Assembly (NCBI GenBank): GCA_949316235.1
Contig: OX438747.1
Location: forward strand, 25,920,618-25,984,617
DNA: 64,000 bases
Direction: 5' to 3'
Origin: Oegoconia quadripuncta
Taxonomy: Eukaryota > Arthropoda > Insecta > Lepidoptera > Autostichidae
A program made the position numbers and the translations under genes. The notes below the pieces were generated by a model. That model was given only the letters and a program-made list of their open reading frames with translations, ran no database searches and was not told the DNA's origin. Shown piece after piece: positions 55,267 through 64,000 of this stretch. Each line of letters opens with the position of its first letter. Position 1 is the stretch's first letter.

Positions 55267-55392
55267 CTGTATATTTCTGAAATTACTATGTAAAGGAGTT
55301 TCGAAGATATCTAGCGTTGTATAATCAGTTGTTTTGCTTTAGGATACAATCTGTGGTTTTTTCGGGGATTTCTAAATTTTCAATTTGTAAGT

Positions 55393-55468
55393 AGGTACTT
55401 TTCTGAAATTGTATTTTCTTTTCTGTTGTGCAATAAAGTGTATTTGTATTGTTGTATTGTATAGTTGC
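55393..55468 (+). mobile_element. LINE-U 3' end
   Basis: 'ttttcttttctgttgtgcaa' and TAAAGTGTATTT, then TTGTATTG repeats, like 43200-43262. Confidence 0.45.
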
Positions 55469-55487
55469 GAATAAATGAATAGAATGA

Positions 55488-55862
55488 ATGACGGACTGTA
55501 TGACGCTCGTGCCTTGGAAATTGGGACGGTCTTTGGTATGGGATGCAACCTGCGTCGATACCCTTGCTCCTTCCTATCTTCCAAGTACAAGCGGTACAGC
55601 TGGCTCCGCTGCCGCCTCGGCAGAAAGCGTTAAACGGCGCAAATATGCCGGTCTCAGTGGAGATCACCTATTTGCGCCGTTTGGTGTAGAAACACTTGGG
55701 CCGTGGGGACCGGGTGCTCACACCCTTTTTAGGGTCTGATTGATGCATCCCACGATCGGAGGGCTGGCCAATACTTTGATCAAAGAATCAGCCTTGCTAT
55801 ACAGCGAGGCAACGCGGCCAGCCTTCTGGGTGCCATTCCACCAACCAGAGACTTGGGGCTAG
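55488..55862 (+). pseudogene. LINE ORF C-terminal domain fragment
   Basis: Frame at 55488-55739 reads MTLVPWKLGRSLVWDATCVD then TLAPSYL and, after a small-residue linker, FAPFGVETLGPWGPGA. After one frameshift it continues as RRAGQYFDQRISLAIQRGN, AASLLGAIP up to 55856. From memory this WD-T-VDTLA ... ETLGPWG ... QRIS-AIQRGNAAS pattern is the C-terminal end of a family of animal retrotransposon-encoded polyproteins; the W-D and T-VDT region may be nuclease-like, but I cannot prove that. The RT part is missing. Confidence 0.6.
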
Positions 55863-55894
55863 TTTTTATTTGTGATTTTTTTGTTTTTTTTTTA

Positions 55895-56756
55895 ATAATA
55901 GATTAGATTAGATTTATTTAGTTCACTTTTACAATATCATGTCATACAAACAGTTCCGTTTTATGATTTCTAAAATAAAAGTGATTGTCAAACATAAAAC
56001 AATAAAACAATAACAATACACATACATCTTAAAGATTTGTAGAACTATTAGATTATTTAATATAAATATAATGTTAAAATATTGTTAAGTCACAAAACAA
56101 AATAAGACAGAAATTAAACCTATTACCATATTTTCAATAGGTATGTCGTTAGACTCTTAAAAATTGTAACCATTGTTACAATAGCATTATATCTACATAT
56201 TATTATATGTATGTCAAAATTAATTAATAAAGTACAAGTATGTAACCATTGTTACGTCAACGTCATACTATCTTTGAATAATCATAATGAAATAAAACAA
56301 AACAAAATAAAATATAAACCATGTCATGAGATTATTGATATGCCATAATGTATATAATCTAATAATAAATTGTATAATTATTTTTTATAAATATTGTACA
56401 AATGCTATTAAATTAATTAAGTAGATAATAATTAATGTAATATTGTATATATTGTAATGAATAGAATTAAATTTATAGTTACAAATACAAATTCTTTTTC
56501 GCCAATTATCCATCACCTATTGAAAAGAGATGGTTCAGTAAATTCATTCATGTTTTTGATTGAATGGGAAAAAATGCCAATTCAAGCCATTCCATACGGA
56601 CTCCATTCATTATTTTTTTTTCGTAATTTTTACATTAGTATTTTTATTCATTCAATAGTTATTTAGTACTCGTGTTTAAAAAAATATTAAAAATAATCGC
56701 ACGCTTGGCGTTTTCATGGCAGTAATATAAATCCTGACTGAGACTTAGAGTCTAGC
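55895..56756 (-). mobile_element. Possible LINE 3' UTR with (TAATC)n tail
   Basis: 'agattagattagatttattt' at 55902 is the complement of a LINE-style tail. The following 800 bp are very AT-rich with no readable frame; the element's upstream limit is unknown. Confidence 0.35.
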
Positions 56757-57000
56757 TAACTCAAACTCAAACTCAAATCATTTATTGCATTCCTTATGTT
56801 TTGTTGTCATGACATTATAGTGTACTGTATCAATAAGGACCTTGTGAAGGCACAGCAACATGAGAGCTATATAATACGTACTTAAGATCAGGTACCACGA
56901 CTTGTCTGTGATACAGTTAATAGTCCTCAATGGGGTTCAATGCAATTATCCGGGACACATATAAACTCTCTCATTGCTAACAACTTTCGGAGCACATCTA
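56757..57000 (-). mobile_element. LINE 3' UTR with TTTGAG repeats
   Basis: 'aactcaaactcaaactcaaa' at 56760 then 'tcatttattgcattccttat' is the complement of a LINE terminus with GAGTTT repeats. No ORF part recognised. Confidence 0.45.
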
Positions 57001-57004
57001 ACTA

Positions 57005-57242
57005 GTGTAACTAATATTATAAATGCGAAAATTTGGATGTTTGTTTGTTTGTTGCTCTGATTGACGGCTGAACGGATTTGGATGAAATTTGGTAAATAGG
57101 TAGAATATACCTCGGATTAAGACATAGGATACTTTTTGTCCCAATAAAGTGTAATAAAGTCCCAGTGAGTAGTATCCCGCGGGACAAACAAATGTTCACT
57201 TTAAAGCTATTCCACGCAGGCGAAGCCGCGGGCGGAAACTAG
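57005..57242 (+). mobile_element. Helitron-like element F
   Basis: Near-intact copy: 'aactaatattataaatgcga' start, terminal hairpin 'ggcgaagccgcgg' and the end 'ggcggaaactag' before a host T. A short internal duplication ('ataaagtgtaataaagt') distinguishes it. Confidence 0.7.
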
Positions 57243-57349
57243 TGGTTCATATATATCTCCATAAATAACACGTCATTTAGGAGCCTTTACGTCAAGAGCG
57301 CGACATTCCTCCGTCACTGAATTTGTCTATAGGTAGTAGTTACATACAT

Positions 57350-57560
57350 AGTGTCACCACTTCTGTCCCAAATGGGGTGGTCAGATATACCCAAAACATT
57401 AAAAGTTTAATTCATGAAACAACGTCCACGGTTCACCTTTCAATATTTACAGAAATGCACAAGTGACAGGGGGTGAGCGCATTGCCATTAAAACATACAA
57501 ATCTATCATTTTTGGCGGAAAGTCCCTTAGTCGCCTTTCACAATACCCGTGGGAAAAGAC
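57350..57560 (+). repeat. Interspersed repeat Q
   Basis: 'gtcccaaatggggtggtcag' to 'acaatacccgtgggaaaaga', uninterrupted counterpart of 36119-36500. Confidence 0.5.
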
Positions 57561-57614
57561 GGGTTGATTCTATTCTTTTGACGTGCCGATGCAATATTTA
57601 ATGCATCTAACTAA

Positions 57615-57853
57615 TCTAACTAATATTATAAATGCGAAAGTTTGGATGTTAGTTTGTTTATTTATTTGTTTGTTAGTTGCTCAATCACGGTGAAACTGAT
57701 AAACGGATTTGGATGAAATTTGGTATATATGTAGAATATATCCTGGATTATGGCATAGGATATTTTTTATCTCGATAAAGTGAGTAGTTCCCGCGGGATA
57801 AACAAATTAAACGTATCCGCGATAAAGTTACTCTAACGCTGGCGGAAAGGTAG
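57615..57853 (+). mobile_element. Helitron-like element F, hairpin deleted
   Basis: Good body ('tggatgaaatttggtatat', 'cccgcgggataaacaaatta') but the terminal hairpin is deleted; ends 'ggcggaaaggtag' before T. An extra 'tctaactaa' precedes the start. Confidence 0.65.
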
Positions 57854-57921
57854 TATTCTATAATGCTTTGATGCGGGTCACATTTAAAAAATGAGCAATT
57901 TTAGGGAATGTCTAGGGAATG

Positions 57922-58145
57922 TTAAATGTCCGCCTGGCTAGCTACCACCATCTTACCTAAATCTGCCGCCAAGCAGCAATGTTAATAGCATTGTTGTGTT
58001 CCGGTTGTCAGAGATAAGATAGCCATGCAGTCCCCCAAATGTGTTGGGGTTTCCGGGTCAGTACGCTTCCACCTTCGACCTCATCTTCACTTAACATCAG
58101 GAGTGATTGAGGTCAAGTACGAACCCGTCGTGCATAAAAAAAAAA
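57922..58145 (+). mobile_element. SINE-C, 5'-truncated
   Basis: 'aaatgtccgcctggctagct' to the A-tail; the tRNA-like head is missing. Confidence 0.85.
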
Positions 58146-59254
58146 TGCCATCATTATCCTTACCGTGTAGCAAATCGGAATGTATTTTTATGTTTAATTT
58201 TTTATTGCTCTCACAGATTTGCAATATTTATTATAGGGCAGTGCTTTACATTTAAGACAGTCTCTAATAGATTTTGTGACTATTTGATAATGTATTAAAA
58301 ATTAAGAAAACCACCGATACTAATAAGCCTAACTAATCCCCGGCAAAGAAGCCGTGTAAAACGTTGGGATCATATCTTGGGATCGACTGAACCAAGCAAC
58401 ATGCCTGAAAACCATTTCGCAAATGCAAGCTTTCAAAAAACTCCTCATTCAAATCCTACGTACGTTTTGGCGCTACAATGTCAATGACATGGACAAAGGC
58501 TTCAAACTTGTATCATGAGGGCTTTGTGTGAGATAAAAATAAAGTGGAGAAGAGTATCATATCAATGTGTATGTATCCTTGTTCGACTCATATACAGCTC
58601 GAGGCAGCAGACAATAATTAATGCAAAGACTAAGTCTTAATGATTTTATTACTAAGTGTGCGACACTGTATGATTAGCGAACACTCGAATGATAAGCGTA
58701 ATGTTCCCACATTACGCTTATTATTACTATGAAATTGTTGAGGCATAGGTAATGCACGACCGACGTAATCTGAGCGCATGTCGACCACGCGCAGGGATAC
58801 GTAGTAAAAATTTAAAAATTCTTATTTGTGCAGGCGATGTAGCTATGACCTTTGAAGGGCGTTTTATGAACTTAGGGATATAGTCTGAAAAGAATTTAGG
58901 TGGTAGGGATACGTAAATCTTATACAATCGTTTAGCTGTGTACGGGCCACCACACATTTTTATTAATTTGCTATTATAGTGGATTCCCGTTTGCATACGC
59001 GTACAATATTTGTACAGTTATACGACAACAATAAATTAGTTCTTTTATAGCACTCAAACGGGTCGGTTTTCTTTAGCACTAGTCGGAGTTGCCCATCCCT
59101 GATTATCATCAACATCTTAACATAGCATCATCTTATCATAGCATCTTATGATTGTGGCATTAAAACCCCTCAAGATGATAGGGAATATGTACATATAAGG
59201 TACGTATAATTCTGAGATACTCAACACTTTAAAACTTAATGTTTCGTAAATACA
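58146..59254. other. No gene recognised; one short hairpin
   Basis: Mostly unassigned. 58688-58725 forms a 17-pair hairpin (one G-U) with a TCCC loop. An 89-codon minus-strand frame (58727-58996) shows no domain. Confidence 0.3.
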
Positions 59255-59519
59255 TAAATAAATATCCTTAGACATACACACAGCGCCATCCAGTTTCACA
59301 GTAAGTAACTATAGGCTTGTATTGTGGATACCAGATGGTTGATATACCACATAAATATTTTTTTTTGTAAATAAATACTTATTATAAATGAAAACATCCA
59401 TAACTCGGGTACACATGTCCGTATTCATCACACAAACAATATGCCCCTAGCGGGATTCGAACCCGCAACCTTTTGGTATAGTGGTCAGAGTTGCTAACCA
59501 CTACACCAAACAGGTCGTA
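59255..59519 (-). mobile_element. SINE-A, full-length
   Basis: Complete minus-strand copy; B-box complement 'gcgggattcgaacccgc' at about 59450, head ends 'accaaacaggtcgt'. Confidence 0.9.
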
Positions 59520-59966
59520 AATGAATCCCTATATCCAAAGACCCAACAAGACCCTACATGATGGTAAGTAAGTAAATTATTTATTGTTTCCTTCCATAAC
59601 AAAAAACTTGTGGTGGTGGGTATTTTTAAAATTATTGTAGGGTATTGTTACAACAGCAATGTTATGGAGAGAACTGGTGCCCGAACTAGGCGACCCTGTA
59701 TCTCGGGTAACCAGGTCTCCCCCATTAAATACTTGAATCATTAGGTATAATACAATATTATAGGTAATGTGTTAAAATTCTTTTATGGATAAGTAAACAA
59801 GCTTACCTACCTACATAATATATGAGAGGTACCTTAATAATTCTTTTAAACCAATGCGAGTATACCTGTTGCATACAGATCTGGCAAAGCTGTACCTAAG
59901 AGTTTCTAGTTTTATTACAGAACCCTAAAATGGTTTGATAGATACCTAAGTTATATATTTTACCTA
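59520..59966. other. No feature seen
   Basis: Nothing recognised. Confidence 0.3.
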
Positions 59967-60243
59967 TCATAATCATCAGCCCGTAAACATCCCACTGCTG
60001 GGATATAGGCCTTCCCTCGTATATGATTACCCTGGCTGGCCCAATGCGGGTTGGGGACTTCATATGCCTTTGAATTTTTATTTCTCAGACATGCAGGTTT
60101 CCTCACGATGTTTTCCTTCACCGTTTAGGAGAAGTCGGATAAATGCACATACATCACTCATTGGTACATGGCCCACCTGTGAATCGAATCCGGACCTCCC
60201 AAATTGGGAGACCGCTTCTCAACCGCTGAGTTACTGACGCAAT
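59967..60243 (-). mobile_element. SINE-J, full-length
   Basis: On the minus strand a tRNA-like head ('gcgtcagtaactcagcggtt', B-box 'ggattcgattcac') leads to the conserved core 'acatcgtgaggaaacctgc' and the end 'cagtgggatgtttacgggct'. This is the widespread lepidopteran SINE with the GTGAGGAAACCTGC core. Confidence 0.85.
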
Positions 60244-60359
60244 TATACCTATATTTCGGCAGAACTACGTATCGTGTCCGTGTTCGAGGTACACATTATG
60301 TTATTTGGGAGTCTAATTGTCTTTTTTTAAATATTTCGAATACAATGTATGTAAAATAA

Positions 60360-61020
60360 TAAATTGTGCCGAGGCCCGTTGCGATAAGCGAGTGGACTCG
60401 CGTGAGCGGGCGAGTGCGCTGGCCCGGGCGGCGCATGCTTTGTACCGATTCTATTATTTCATGATCCGATAAAAAAGGAATGAAAGCCTCGCGCGGCCTA
60501 AACGCAGGAATGTTGTAGATTTTTGTTTTAGGCGGGCGCCGGCGCCGGCCGCATTAGTGCGCCGCCGCGACACCGGTTACACATTAGCGCCCCGCCCCGC
60601 GCCCGCACGCCGCCACCGCCCTCCACACGCGCTTCCGTTACCACCCCTATCGCCGCACAGCAAGCCTCCAAATCCTGTGCCACGGCCGCTGTTTTACTGC
60701 ATTCCGTTTCAAGGGGGCACAGCAGACTCATGCAGCGAAAGATCCCAACCTAATATCGGCGTGAGCGAGTATACACCGCATGAGACCAGGCGAGGGTTGA
60801 GTATGGGTCGTTCGTCGCGGGGCGGTTGGGTCGCGCGGCCGAGCGAGTCGCACGCCCACTTATCGCGGGGACAATTGAGCAGATACGTACGTACGTGTAA
60901 TATATCAATCGGGTGCCGGCCGCGGGTCGGAGGGGGAGGGGGGGGCTAATGAGCGACTGTCCCGCGTGTCACGTGACGAGCAATCGGCAGACACTAATCT
61001 CACTAATAGAACTGACGTCC
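60360..61020. promoter_or_regulatory. Strongest GC-rich block of the window
   Basis: Two GC-rich segments (60360-60660, 60740-61020) with GCGCCGGCGCCGGC near 60535, CACGTGACG at 60969, and 'cattagcgcc' homeodomain-like cores. Long frames here (e.g. 60557-60949) are proline/arginine-rich composition artefacts. CpG-island-like; possible promoter or enhancer. Confidence 0.35.
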
Positions 61021-61142
61021 TACTTCAGAATCAGGACAGGACAACTCCGCATCGCTGGACACGGGAGATAAGATTCCAACTTTAACTGCAACAGTACTAA
61101 CTACTAAAAAGCCCATTGATTTTAATGCACCACGGGTCCACC

Positions 61143-61293
61143 ACCATGAAAATAAGGCCGAAGATGGAAACCCCCCTTATTTGGCGGACTAGCTATATTA
61201 TCTTAAACAGCCGGACACAAACTGCTATCAATATTCCTTCTATAGGGGGCAGACTTAGATAACTAATTTAAAAATACCCTAAACAGTACTCGA
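61143..61293 (-). mobile_element. SINE-C, heavily decayed
   Basis: 'aaataaggccgaagatggaa' to 'ggggcagacttagataac' and 'acagtactcg' follow the SINE-C order with many changes. Confidence 0.6.
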
Positions 61294-61894
61294 CTGCTAA
61301 TAATATGAAATAAACAATAGTTTAGCGACTTAGTGGAATGCGCTGACACGTCCATCACTATATTATGAGCATACGCCACAATATAAACAAATAATACATC
61401 TGAATGAAACAAGTGTCGAGCGCATACAGCTGACCAAACATATTCATATATGCTACGTAGGACCATCGCACTAATGATGCACGTTACATGTCCCATATTA
61501 CATAACTTACATATAATTTTGCTGCGTATTGTTTACTTAATTTGAAACCAGCTTCCAGACGAGGTTTTATTGTAGTTGTAAATTCAAGGAGTAATCATGG
61601 CTTTTGTTAAGGTAAGGTTTTTGAAATTATGTTCCTTGTCAATGTCTGTAATGGGCCTCTGCAAGCCGTGTCCATACATCACATCAACAGCCTATAGAAG
61701 TGTTGGACATAAACCTTACCCTAAGGCGAGATTTGTATCACTTACCTCGGGAAGATTTGCCATAATCGCCACACTGGAAGCTCCCACAACATAAGCTACT
61801 GCCCATAATAGGGTTTCACTGCTGAGGTCGTGATCCCTTAGTCTCGGTTAACGAGACTAACGGCAAGAAACTGGTTCATCGTAATCGACATCAA
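61294..61894. other. No feature seen
   Basis: Nothing recognised. Confidence 0.3.
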
Positions 61895-62000
61895 AAGGGT
61901 CACAGATGCGTTGCCGGCCTTTAAGGAAGGTGTAGGCTCGTTTCTTGAAGGTTTCAATGTCGTACTCGTTCGGGAATCTACTGCTGAACCTCCCCATTCG
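61895..62000 (-). pseudogene. LINE-Y ORF C-terminus
   Basis: The minus strand reads RFPNEYDIETFKKRAYTFL then KGRQRICDPFD, matching the common FP--YD--TFKKRAY-FLKGRQR ending of a lepidopteran LINE ORF. Only about 35 codons remain. Confidence 0.6.
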
Positions 62001-62042
62001 CACATTGATTTTTAGAGCGTTCTATTAAAAACAGCATGTATG

Positions 62043-62373
62043 AACCGCTTCCGTGGCTCGATGTGAACAACATAGGGTTTACGAATCGGAGGTCGCGGGT
62101 TCGATCCCCAGCGGGGTATATGTTTAGTACTCGGTTTGGTTGGTGGTAGGGCATTTTAAATGTCCGCCTGGCTAGCTACCACCATCTTATCTAAATCTGC
62201 CGCCAAACAGCAATGTTAATAGCTTTGTTGTGTTCCGGTTGTCAGAGATAAGATAGCCAGTTCCCCAAATATTTGGGTTTCCAAGTCAGTACGCTTCCAC
62301 CTTAGGCCTCATCTTCACTTAACATCAGGTGCTATTGAGGTCAAGTGCTAACCCGTTGTGCATAAAAAAAAAA
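62043..62373 (+). mobile_element. SINE-C, best full-length copy
   Basis: Head 'ccgcttccgtggctcgatgt', B-box 'gggttcgatccccagcgggg', intact body and A-tail at 62364-62373. It lies directly against an RTE LINE fragment. Confidence 0.9.
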
Positions 62374-62670
62374 TCCAATGACTTAGTGCTGCATGTGCCG
62401 ATGCGTGGCCACCACTTAATGCCCCACCGGCCGTTAGTCCTTCGCGCTATGTGTCCTGTCCACTGCCACATCAACTTACTAATCGACTGGGCTATGTCGG
62501 TGACTTTATTCAAAACTGATTCGATCTCTTAGTGAAACGCCGAGCATCGCCCTCTCCATAGCTCGTTGCGTGACCTTAAACTTTCTTAAGACGCCCACAG
62601 TGAGGACCACGTTTCAGCGCCATAAGTCATCACTGGTTTCACATGTTGGTTATATAGACTTTCGTCAAAT
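62374..62670 (-). pseudogene. RTE-clade LINE, middle/C-terminal part
   Basis: Minus strand: HVKPVMTYGAETWSS, then frame-shifted LRKFKVTQRAMERAMLGVSL, RDRI, shifted again KVTDIAQSISKLMWQWTGHI and ARRTNGRW. This is the post-RT region of BovB/RTE-type LINEs (MTYGAETW, QRAMERAMLGVSLRD, KWQWAGHI-RR-DGRW). It stops at the SINE-C A-tail. Two frameshifts. Confidence 0.75.
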
Positions 62671-62800
62671 ACAAATATCAAATACGCTTTATTGTTTAAA
62701 TAAGGAAGGTACATTTAAATATCTTATAGAAACTACAAATTAGGCGGTCTTATCGCTAACAGCGATCTCTTCCAGGCAACCCTATCATCACGGATTCAAT
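62671..62800 (-). mobile_element. LINE 3' UTR fragment
   Basis: 'aaatatcaaatacgctttat' then 'aattaggcggtcttatcgct' and 'agcgatctcttccaggcaac' match a common lepidopteran LINE 3' end. Confidence 0.5.
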
Positions 62801-63500
62801 ACGAGTAATTAAGTGGGTTAACACAAATAACTTCCTAATTGTTAAGAACATCTGAAAGTTCTGCATATTGAATTCAAAAAGTGTTATCTTATAGGTATAC
62901 AAAACATATGTGATGAGAAACAATATTTACTAAATAATCTGAACAAATAATTCGTCTTTAAGTACTGACACATTTTTGACGACAAGTCATTGCACAGTTT
63001 CCAGGACGCTGCCCATTCGAGTTGGTTTCGACGACGTCCTCTTTCTCGAGGTTGTACTTGAATCTCCTGTCATCCTGATGGACTTCTATTTAGCTTTGTC
63101 CTACTGTACTGAAAGAAGAACTTATTTTACCTTATGATACGCGATGCCTTCTTCAATCCGTATACAGCCTTATCTTAATCAGTATACTCTGTGTCTGCAC
63201 TAAGCTTCACAAAACCTTCAGAACAGAAATAAGGGGTATAATTGAGGTCTTGAATTTCCTGTTAACTATAGAGTTGAATCCTTTTGATTTTTTTCTATTA
63301 CAAACCCTTACTCCATTCTCTCAGACCACTTATTATTGGCAGTCACAAACATGGTTGTGCATACAAAAAAAAAATGGTCCAGTATGGTTTGTTGGGGAAA
63401 TTGAGTGGATTCACCTGTTAACAGATTTGCATGACTTGTATAAACCTCATCAACTTCATCTATGACAAAAAAAACAATGAGCAAGAATGTAAAGAAAATA
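62801..63500. other. No feature seen
   Basis: Unassigned AT-rich DNA. Confidence 0.3.
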
Positions 63501-63921
63501 TTGGGTCTTTACCTATGAAATTGGAGTTTATTTCTTCGTTAATCATATGCACCAATTCCTGTGATTTTCAAAGCTATATCCAAATTTGTTTTTTATTTGG
63601 AAAACGGAATATTATTTCAAGGTTTCCCACGAAATATTTTTTAATTTCTGGGCTAAATCACATAATAAAAAAAATTTGAACAGATCTCTTTTCATGTGCT
63701 TCCCATAATCATTTCTTAGATTTCCTGAAACTTTTATAAAGCGGTGACTGTTAAAAATTAACGCTACGTATACTTAAATTAATGTTATCCGATAATACAC
63801 ACAAAGTTTAACTAAATTTGGATATGCCGTTCCCAAAAAACAATCAAAAATGTTTGTATGGAGAAAACAGTCTTAATGAAATTTTTCATATAAAACGCCA
63901 ATTTCACAGGTAAGGACCTAA
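63501..63921. mobile_element. MITE-G, copy 4, complete
   Basis: 421 bp with ends 'ttgggtctttacctatgaaa' and the complement 'ttaggtccttacctgtgaaa', flanked by TA on both sides (63499-63500, 63922-63923). A TA duplication is typical of Tc1/mariner elements. No coding capacity. Confidence 0.85.
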
Positions 63922-64000
63922 TATATGAAATACTAAATATTTTAAAGTACCTATACAAGTCAGAACACGTCTCCTTCTTCTACCTCTTCTACCTCTGCAC

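Larger units (their letters stand above)
54000..55395. repeat. Large inverted duplication containing repeat D and SINE-C
   Basis: The left arm (about 54000-54432) is repeat D remnant plus SINE-C(+). The right arm (about 54964-55395) is SINE-C(-) plus the same repeat D remnant. A 45-bp stretch at the D/SINE junction (54094-54142 against 55261-55306) is identical in inverted orientation. The 530-bp centre holds SINE-J and repeat L pieces. Confidence 0.7.

Noticed and set aside
58727..58996. 89-codon minus-strand frame
   Set aside because: Proline/lysine-containing but unlike any family I know, and no regulatory or splice context.
60557..60949. 130-codon open frame rich in Pro and Arg
   Set aside because: It follows from GC-rich composition, has overlapping frames on the other strand, and shows no domain or splice signals.
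1..64000. CRISPR arrays, rRNA, riboswitches, operons
   Set aside because: No regularly spaced repeats, no rRNA core sequences and no prokaryotic gene organisation; the window is insect nuclear DNA.

Overview
The window looks like nuclear DNA from a moth or butterfly. It is AT-rich and intron/intergenic in character. It is packed with repeats of types I recognise from lepidopteran genomes: tRNA-derived SINEs, the interspersed element that begins near 'CTAATATTATAAATGCGAAAG' and ends in a Helitron-like hairpin plus CTAG, RTE-clade and Jockey-like LINE 3' ends, and short TIR elements. There are no bacterial operons, rRNA genes, CRISPR arrays or genuine tRNA genes. I could not identify a complete host protein-coding gene. 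Family labels used here (SINE-A, SINE-B, MITE-G and so on) are local names based on copies compared with each other inside the window, not database names.

Layout. 1-9 kb: a candidate promoter and first coding exon at 240-601, then unique GC-rich patches among the first SINEs and LINE ends. 9-20 kb: SINE-A/B copies, a MITE split by two retroelements (11.5-12.2 kb), a LINE 3' end with good coding sequence (14.7-15.2 kb), and a SINE-B cut in two by a LINE (18.4-19.4 kb). 20-33 kb: long GC-rich unique patches, a SINE-C carrying a small MITE with a TTA duplication (22.7-23.0 kb), a 691-bp TIR element (29.8-30.5 kb) and a near-perfect foldback (32.9-33.1 kb). 33-48 kb: decayed LINE reverse transcriptases, a 34-bp-stem hairpin at 36.95 kb, a Helitron-like element nested in another repeat (38.0-38.6 kb), and the one long intact reading frame of the window, a 339-residue LINE reverse transcriptase (40.5-41.5 kb). 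48-64 kb: RTE fragments, a candidate exon for a signal-peptide-like sequence (52.95 kb), a large inverted duplication (54.0-55.4 kb), a LINE C-terminal fragment (55.5-55.9 kb), two Helitron-like copies, a strong GC-rich block (60.4-61.0 kb) and a well preserved MITE-G at the end.

How it fits together. The coding capacity is almost all dead or truncated retrotransposon. The non-repeat part consists of about thirty short GC-rich unique patches carrying homeodomain cores, E-boxes, CRE palindromes, an NRF-1 consensus and a TCF/Runt/homeodomain cluster. That pattern suits cis-regulatory DNA in a gene desert or large intron of a regulated gene, but this is inference and needs cross-species alignment. 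Several nested insertions with visible junctions give a relative chronology of the repeat families. No new multi-gene biological system is visible. The best leads are the two candidate small exons, the foldbacks and hairpins, and the nested elements.
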